DNA of 64,000 nt, taken from NCBI RefSeq assembly GCF_000243115.2, contig NZ_CP007035.1, forward strand, positions 3,038,001 to 3,102,000. The letters run 5' to 3'. Numbering within the stretch: position 1 is the first letter of the stretch; every line of letters starts with the position of its first letter. A program made the translations under genes and the position numbers. The notes under the pieces were generated by a model. That model was not told the DNA's origin. It was given only the letters and a program-made list of their open reading frames with translations, and did not search any database. The stretch comes from Niabella soli DSM 19437. Its GTDB lineage: Bacteria; Bacteroidota; Bacteroidia; Chitinophagales; Chitinophagaceae. Of the stretch, positions 58,820-64,000 are shown piece by piece.

Positions 58820-60127
58820 CTAGTTGATGTATTTGCCAAATAATTTTAATTCAGAAATAGCCACTGTAAGGGCATTGCCCAACTCCTGCTCGCGAATGCC
58901 GTTCCAGGTACAGTTTATTTTTATTCTTATATACCTGAATCCGCCCGGTAGTTCCCAATCCACTTCATAATCTTCACCCTTTCTTGCATATTCCTGGTCT
59001 TCAGCTGTAGCATTTACTCCAAATGCCAGGCCCGAAGGGCGCACTCCTTCATAAGTGCCGATATAGGTCCAGGAATCCCAGGATCCGTCTGCCGCAGGGC
59101 TATTACTGCCGTATACTTCAAATTCCTTTGGGTGCGTAGCCTGGAAGAGCAACGAATAGTTGTCATTACGGCCCCACATTTTTATCCGGCTCAATTGCAC
59201 TTTTTTCCCCAGGTCCATTGTAAACTGCAGGGGAACAGGTGCAGCTTTCCCCCACCATTGTTTTCCGGTATTGTAAAAAGGCTGTGCATCAAACCCATCA
59301 AACAAAGACACCTGCATTTCGGCGCTGCCGCTTTGAGAAGACCAGTTAGCGATATAATCTCCATTCCGGTTTGCGGTGGAGTAGGTTTCTATTCCGCGGT
59401 AGATAAGGATATTCTTAAATTCCAGCTCTTCCAGTGGGGTCAATGTGCGCACAATGGTATCCGATGTATTTTTCCACTGATCCCGAACCACGATCCCATA
59501 CCTGGTTGCCACGGGCTTTTCTCCCCGCACCCGTATGATCCCTTCCCTGGCCTTTGTGTACGTTTCATTAACCGTATTCCAGGCCCACTGATTTTTTGCT
59601 GTATCCAGCTCATACTTATACAGCCTTAGTATAATGTTGGCCGCATTGTCATTTTTGTAAAGCAGGTTGATGCCTCCAAAAGTGCTGAAAAAGTTGCTGT
59701 CGGACTTAAAGGATTCCGCCAATACCTGGTAGGTCGGCTTTCCGGTAGTAATTTTCAGGTGCACCGGGTCTGACTCCACATCGCCTACGCTCACCGCTTT
59801 TAACTCCACATCATACTCACCGATTTTTGCAAAACCTTCCACGAGCAGTTTATTATCATACATACTGCCTTTGGTAGTCATTTTACTGCCATTATCTAAT
59901 GTATAAACGGCGCTTACATAACGCAGGTCGGGGGTAGTAGGCAGATCATAAGAGATCAGCGCCCCCCCGGGTGTTGGCTCGAAGCTAAGATTCGTTAATG
60001 CGGTAGGCTTTTGGCCCATTCTTGCCGGCTGGATGCCCAGATCCTGTTTGCAACCAACCAGTACCATAAGCTGCACGAGGAGGATGCTGCATATTGCGTT
60101 GAGAGATATTTTATTTAAATTTTTCAT
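58820..60127 (-). CDS. Surface lipoprotein with DUF4959/DUF5126 and discoidin-like domain
   Basis: 435 residues with lipobox MVLVGC at about 26. An Ig-like N-terminal part (TALTNLSFEPTPGGALISYD) is followed by a second beta domain, and the C-terminal third from about 265 looks like an F5/8 type C (discoidin) carbohydrate-binding fold: LQFTMDLGKKVQLSRIKMWG, HPKEFEVYGSN, WTYIGTYEG. This order matches DUF4959-DUF5126-DUF5000 proteins of polysaccharide utilisation loci. Likely a surface glycan-binding protein. Confidence 0.8.
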   Translation of the reverse strand: MKNLNKISLNAICSILLVQLMVLVGCKQDLGIQPARMGQKPTALTNLSFEPTPGGALISYDLPTTPDLRYVSAVYTLDNGSKMTTKGSMYDNKLLVEGFAKIGEYDVELKAVSVGDVESDPVHLKITTGKPTYQVLAESFKSDSNFFSTFGGINLLYKNDNAANIILRLYKYELDTAKNQWAWNTVNETYTKAREGIIRVRGEKPVATRYGIVVRDQWKNTSDTIVRTLTPLEELEFKNILIYRGIETYSTANRNGDYIANWSSQSGSAEMQVSLFDGFDAQPFYNTGKQWWGKAAPVPLQFTMDLGKKVQLSRIKMWGRNDNYSLLFQATHPKEFEVYGSNSPAADGSWDSWTYIGTYEGVRPSGLAFGVNATAEDQEYARKGEDYEVDWELPGGFRYIRIKINCTWNGIREQELGNALTVAISELKLFGKYIN

Positions 60128-60160
60128 ATTCTTCCTGTTTTTTGAAATCGCATATATAGT

Positions 60161-62071
60161 TTACCATCCCGCGCTTTGAACCAGGTTGGGGTTTCTTCTT
60201 CTTTCGTTCAGGCTGATGGGCCAGAAGTAATCCCGGTCCATAAAAGATCTTGTATAGAACAGCGTAGTCCTGTAATAAGAGCCGGGGGTAGATTGATTGA
60301 TGTCCCAACCCAGAATGGGGCTGTTCAATTCCTTTACGGCATCCTTCCATCTCCGCAAGTCCCAAAAACGCACGCCTTCCAGCGCGAACTCACTTGTTCT
60401 TTCGCTTTTAATGATCTCCCTGAGGCCTTCTTTTGTAGCAGGTTTGGTAGGGTTAATTGAAAAATTGGCCCAGGACTCAACGACTCCTTTAAGACCTACT
60501 CTTTGCCTTACCCTGTCAATATATGAGTACGCTTCAGGTGTTGGTCCGCTTATTTCGTTCAGGGCCTCAGCATAATAGAGATACAAATTAGCCAACCGCA
60601 TGATCGGGAAACCAAAAGATCGTGCAGTATAGGCGCTGCTTGCCCCCACGGTGTTTTGGTAATTATAGAATTTTTTTGCCGCATAGCCCGTCCAGTTATA
60701 ATAGTTTGGGTCAACCTTTCCTGAGGGGCCGGCATATTTCATATCGATATTATAGGCATTAGCATCTGATCCGGCCTGATTCATGTATAAACGGCCGGCA
60801 TCAAAAATCAATGTGCCATAAAAGCGATTTTCCCGGTCCATATTCATCCGCACGGTTGTAGCGCCGGCAACCAGGTCATATTTATACGCATCGGTGCTGG
60901 GTACGGTTACCAGGTCGAACCGGGTGGTATAGGGATAAGATTTATCTTCTTCTATGGGCACCCCGTTTTTGGAGTAAAATTTCTCTACAATATTCAGTGT
61001 GGCAGACATAAAACCTAAAAGGGAGCCAGAGGTAGCATTAGCGGTATACCTGGGCAGCATAAATTGTCCCTGCACTCCGCCTGTTGCAATAGACCGGGTA
61101 TCCAGCCACAGAATTTCAGGATTATCCGAAGATTCGCTCACAGCGGCCCGGATATTCATTTGATATTTTGTGCTGGTTTGAGGAGCGCCTGCTGGTGTCC
61201 AGTAATAGAGTTTTTTACCTAATCCTTCTGCATAATCAATAGCCTCCTTACAAGCGGTAGCCGCCAATTGCCACTTATCCGCTGCATAGGTATGATTAAA
61301 CAGTTCTTTTCCATCGGCATTCTTAAGGGCGGCTTCCGGCCCGTTATTGCCATTAAATAAAGGGCTGGCGGCATACATCAGTATTTCGGCTTTCATCGCT
61401 TTCGCTACCAGCTTGGTAATCCGCCCGGTTTCCTGGTTGGCGGCCGTAACATCATCCATGAGATACTCCATACCCCCATCAATTAACTTAATAATATAGG
61501 CAAAACACTCATCAACAGCGTTTCTGGGCAACTGGCTGGAGCCCGGGGCATCATAAATAGGAATATTTTTATCCATAATGGGAATGGGCCCATAACGCTT
61601 TAACAATTGAAAATGGTAATACGCTTTCAAAAAATTCACCTCTGCCGTCCAGGTTAATTTTTCCGCATCACTCATGTCAGGTACTTTCTGAATGTTCTCT
61701 AAAAAAGTATTACAGTTGGTGATACCCACCCAAAAACTGGGGGCGGTTGGATTATTGCCATCCCAGGTATTTAACAGCGGGCTGTCGCCGTTTTGGCCAC
61801 CCAGCGCAATCTTCCAGTTATTATAACCCGAATAGGTCGATTGAGAGCTTAGCCAGAATTCATCGCCCGAAAGAAAGCCCGGGTTACTGGAAATAGAAAA
61901 ATTTTGAGGCAGGGTGCTGTAACAGGTAACAAGATAGCGCTCGGCCATGGTACGCATGGCAAAAGCCTGGTCCAATACCGGTGCATTATCCGGAACCACA
62001 TCCAGAAACTTATTGCAGGAAGTGAGGGAGATCCCAATTAACAGGCCTAATATAGTTTTTTTAAAATTCAT
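60161..62071 (-). CDS. SusD/RagB family nutrient-binding lipoprotein
   Basis: 636 residues from the Met at 62071 (MNFKKTILGLLIGISLTSC); a Met at 62083 overlapping the susC stop is also possible. Lipobox LTSC, then the SusD helical TPR scaffold: FLDVVPDNAPVLDQAFA at the start, WTAEVNFLKAYYHFQLLKRYGPIP, and the C-terminal SERTSEFALEGVRFWDLRRW typical of the family. It forms the lid of the SusC transporter and captures substrate at the surface. The substrate class cannot be read from sequence. Confidence 0.94.
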   Translation of the reverse strand: MNFKKTILGLLIGISLTSCNKFLDVVPDNAPVLDQAFAMRTMAERYLVTCYSTLPQNFSISSNPGFLSGDEFWLSSQSTYSGYNNWKIALGGQNGDSPLLNTWDGNNPTAPSFWVGITNCNTFLENIQKVPDMSDAEKLTWTAEVNFLKAYYHFQLLKRYGPIPIMDKNIPIYDAPGSSQLPRNAVDECFAYIIKLIDGGMEYLMDDVTAANQETGRITKLVAKAMKAEILMYAASPLFNGNNGPEAALKNADGKELFNHTYAADKWQLAATACKEAIDYAEGLGKKLYYWTPAGAPQTSTKYQMNIRAAVSESSDNPEILWLDTRSIATGGVQGQFMLPRYTANATSGSLLGFMSATLNIVEKFYSKNGVPIEEDKSYPYTTRFDLVTVPSTDAYKYDLVAGATTVRMNMDRENRFYGTLIFDAGRLYMNQAGSDANAYNIDMKYAGPSGKVDPNYYNWTGYAAKKFYNYQNTVGASSAYTARSFGFPIMRLANLYLYYAEALNEISGPTPEAYSYIDRVRQRVGLKGVVESWANFSINPTKPATKEGLREIIKSERTSEFALEGVRFWDLRRWKDAVKELNSPILGWDINQSTPGSYYRTTLFYTRSFMDRDYFWPISLNERRRNPNLVQSAGW

Positions 62072-62082
62072 TTTTATAAGCA

Positions 62083-64000
62083 TTATAAAGTTGCATTAAT
62101 ACCAATATTCAATACCTTTTGCAGCGGATAATTCAATGCATTTCCGCCCATTTCCGGATCCCAGAGTTTAAAGGAGCTGACCTGAAAAAGGTTGGTAGCA
62201 CTTAGATATATCCTGAATGTTTTGAATTTATAGCGTTGCATTAAATGTTTGTTCAAGGTATACCCCAGTTCCAACTGTTTCAGGCGTAGAAAGGCTCCGT
62301 CCCGCATCCAATACGTACTTTGCACGGTATTGTTCGCCATGGGGAGCACGCTCAACCGGGGCCATGCGGCATAAATATTTTTATTACTTTCAGACCAATA
62401 ATTGTCTGCCCATGCCTGCAGCACCGCATTGGGCGCAAACTCATTTCCAAAAGGAGCTACTCCTTTTTCACTAGTTGTATTATTGGTCGTTGGATTAATA
62501 AACAAGGAAGTTCTGCCCACGCCGCTGAAGAAGAAGGAAAAATCTACTGATTTATACCCGGTGCTCAGTCCAAAACCATAATTGACTTCAGGCGTTGTGG
62601 GGTACCCGATCGGCATTCGGTCGTCGTCATTAATTACTCCATCGCGGTTAACATCCAGGTATTTAATGTCGCCTCCCAGCACTACCGAACCGAACTCCTG
62701 GCTGGGGGCATTATAAACTTCGTTATCATCAATAAATAACCGCTCCGCTACGTAGCCAAATACCTGTTTAGCGCTGGTACCAAAGCGGGTACTATAGGCA
62801 TTTGCATATTTAGGTTCTTCATAAAATACGTATTTGCCCGTAGCGAAAGTAAAGGTTGACCGTCCCTGGAACCACAGGTTGGCATTCACATTTTTATTAT
62901 ACACCAGTTCCCCGTCAAACCCTTTACTTCTGTACTTGCCCACATTCGCATATACGCCGGCGGTGAGGCCGTTAATATTGGCTATTGACCTTTGCTGTAC
63001 GATATTGCTTCTTAGCTGATCATAATAATCACCGGTAAAAGTCAGCGCCCCATTAAACAAGGACAAATCAATTCCGTAATTCGTTTGCCGGGAAATTTCC
63101 CAGCGAATATCGGGGTTTGCATATCGGTTCACCACCACCCCGTTCACTGTATAGCGGCTGGCATCTGCAGGAAGGCCAAAGGTATAACCATAGTTGGCGG
63201 AATTAAGATTTACGTCCGACAAATAAAAGAAACGGGTATCCAATATTTGATCATTCCCCAAAAGACCGCGGGTGAAGCGGAACTTCAGGTTACTGATAGT
63301 GGGTTTAAGCGGCTCAAAGAATTTCTCGTTTGAAACATTCCATGCCACGCCCACAGAGGGAAAGAATCCCCAACGGAACTTTTCTGAAAACCGCTCGGAA
63401 CCGTTGTATCCAAATGCAAATTTGAAAAGGTACCGGCTGTCGTAGCCATAATCAAAGCTGCCCGAAAAAGAAACGTTTCTGGAAGGCAGTGTATTAATAA
63501 GGGAAATATTATTATCTACCGGTGTACTAACGTTATCTCTGATGGTATTGATCACCATTGCAGATACATTGTGCACGCTATTAAATATCCGTTGATAGGT
63601 CAACTGGTTTTCCATATAAAAAACAGACGCCTGCTTTCTTTCTCCGGGAACAAAATTCAGGTATTCCGTTCCTGTAGCGGGGTTCAGCTCCTGGTACATA
63701 TAGGTGTTGGTGGCAGGATCCAAACCAATCGGCTGATAGTAAAAGGGGTTATAAACCCGGGATTGATTGAAGTTTGAATTTCTTTGGAGGTTAACCATTC
63801 CGCGATAGCTTAACCCTTTGGTAATAAAGGGCGCCAGGTCTTGTTTCAACTCTACCTGAACCTGCACATCGCTTCGTCTTCTTTCAGAATAACCTCTCAT
63901 AATTTCCGCATAAGGGTTGAGGTAGCGGGCATCCTGTCCAAAGTTTCCAAATAAAGGGTGTTGAAGATAAGATTGTGCAGCCCCAACCTGATACACGGGT
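62083..64000 (-). CDS. SusC/RagA TonB-linked outer-membrane transporter, C-terminal part
   Basis: About 639 C-terminal residues are visible; the frame continues past the right edge, so the plug domain and TonB box are missing. The barrel strands show the family style (FKFAFGYNGSERFSEKFRWG, then FFPSVGVAWNVSNEKFF), the conserved GGDIKYLDVNRDGVINDDD loop and the terminal region FKTFRIYLSATNLFQVSSF with GINATL at the end. It imports oligomeric nutrients with the SusD lid encoded directly downstream. Confidence 0.95.
   Translation of the reverse strand, partial: PVYQVGAAQSYLQHPLFGNFGQDARYLNPYAEIMRGYSERRRSDVQVQVELKQDLAPFITKGLSYRGMVNLQRNSNFNQSRVYNPFYYQPIGLDPATNTYMYQELNPATGTEYLNFVPGERKQASVFYMENQLTYQRIFNSVHNVSAMVINTIRDNVSTPVDNNISLINTLPSRNVSFSGSFDYGYDSRYLFKFAFGYNGSERFSEKFRWGFFPSVGVAWNVSNEKFFEPLKPTISNLKFRFTRGLLGNDQILDTRFFYLSDVNLNSANYGYTFGLPADASRYTVNGVVVNRYANPDIRWEISRQTNYGIDLSLFNGALTFTGDYYDQLRSNIVQQRSIANINGLTAGVYANVGKYRSKGFDGELVYNKNVNANLWFQGRSTFTFATGKYVFYEEPKYANAYSTRFGTSAKQVFGYVAERLFIDDNEVYNAPSQEFGSVVLGGDIKYLDVNRDGVINDDDRMPIGYPTTPEVNYGFGLSTGYKSVDFSFFFSGVGRTSLFINPTTNNTTSEKGVAPFGNEFAPNAVLQAWADNYWSESNKNIYAAWPRLSVLPMANNTVQSTYWMRDGAFLRLKQLELGYTLNKHLMQRYKFKTFRIYLSATNLFQVSSFKLWDPEMGGNALNYPLQKVLNIGINATL

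Noticed and set aside
59132-59629. 165-codon open frame opposite the discoidin-like lipoprotein
   Set aside because: Antisense shadow; no plausible start region, signal or domain.

Overview
The window looks like a chromosome segment of a Bacteroidota bacterium, most likely of the family Chitinophagaceae. Supporting signs are SusC/SusD outer-membrane genes, an alternative complex III (act) operon joined to an aa3-type oxidase, TAnnTTTG -7 promoter boxes, few Shine-Dalgarno sites, and families typical of the phylum (DUF5777, DUF4998, STM3941, COG4315 lipoproteins). I see no tRNA, rRNA, CRISPR array, intact insertion sequence or phage gene.

Layout. 1-3.1 kb: the end of an unknown gene, a ROK/polyphosphate glucokinase and an ABC exporter. 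3.2-8.4 kb: an ECF sigma factor followed by six envelope genes (anti-sigma-like/beta-barrel fusion, c-type cytochrome-like lipoprotein, OB-fold protein, YceI, DUF5777 barrel, COG4315 lipoprotein). About 8.7-9.0 kb: a small gene that looks frameshifted. 9.0-11.7 kb: atpB-E-F-H without atpA/G. 11.8-25 kb: housekeeping and scattered genes (HAD hydrolase, CDGSH protein, rsmA, 2-hydroxyacid dehydrogenase, greA, HIT, tryptophanase, DinB, ruvC, flippase-like protein, DUF3108, lipoproteins, MBL hydrolase, phosphoesterase, MFS). 26-36.9 kb: a heme cluster, hemA-C-D-(HExxH membrane protein)-E-(M1 peptidase)-F-(four-helix bundle)-B on the minus strand and hemH divergent. 37-41.5 kb: a hybrid histidine kinase with two envelope genes, then hemJ. 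42-57 kb: a respiratory operon read leftwards, actA-B-C-D-E-F, coxB, ctaD, ctaB, two COX3 genes and COX4. 57.4 kb: purN. 58-64 kb: an outer-membrane uptake operon, susC (cut by the right edge), susD, a DUF4959/discoidin-like lipoprotein and a DUF4998 lipoprotein.

How the parts fit. The heme genes take glutamyl-tRNA to protoheme, except hemL, which is not here. CtaB then makes heme O for the oxidase. The act and cox genes encode quinol:cytochrome c oxidoreductase and terminal oxidase, and the resulting proton gradient drives the F-type ATP synthase.

The most unusual signal is non-coding. At least a dozen spacers hold degenerate arrays of 7-nt (sometimes 8-nt) words. The words differ between loci, but the period stays fixed for up to eleven copies, and many arrays reverse orientation at the centre so they can fold. 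They occupy four of the five spacers inside the act operon, run into the 3' end of ruvC, and a related block with a 14-bp palindrome appears to be inserted in frame in hemC. A second class of non-coding structure, clusters of short triloop hairpins sharing a 14-nt motif, lies near 36.9 and 41.7 kb.
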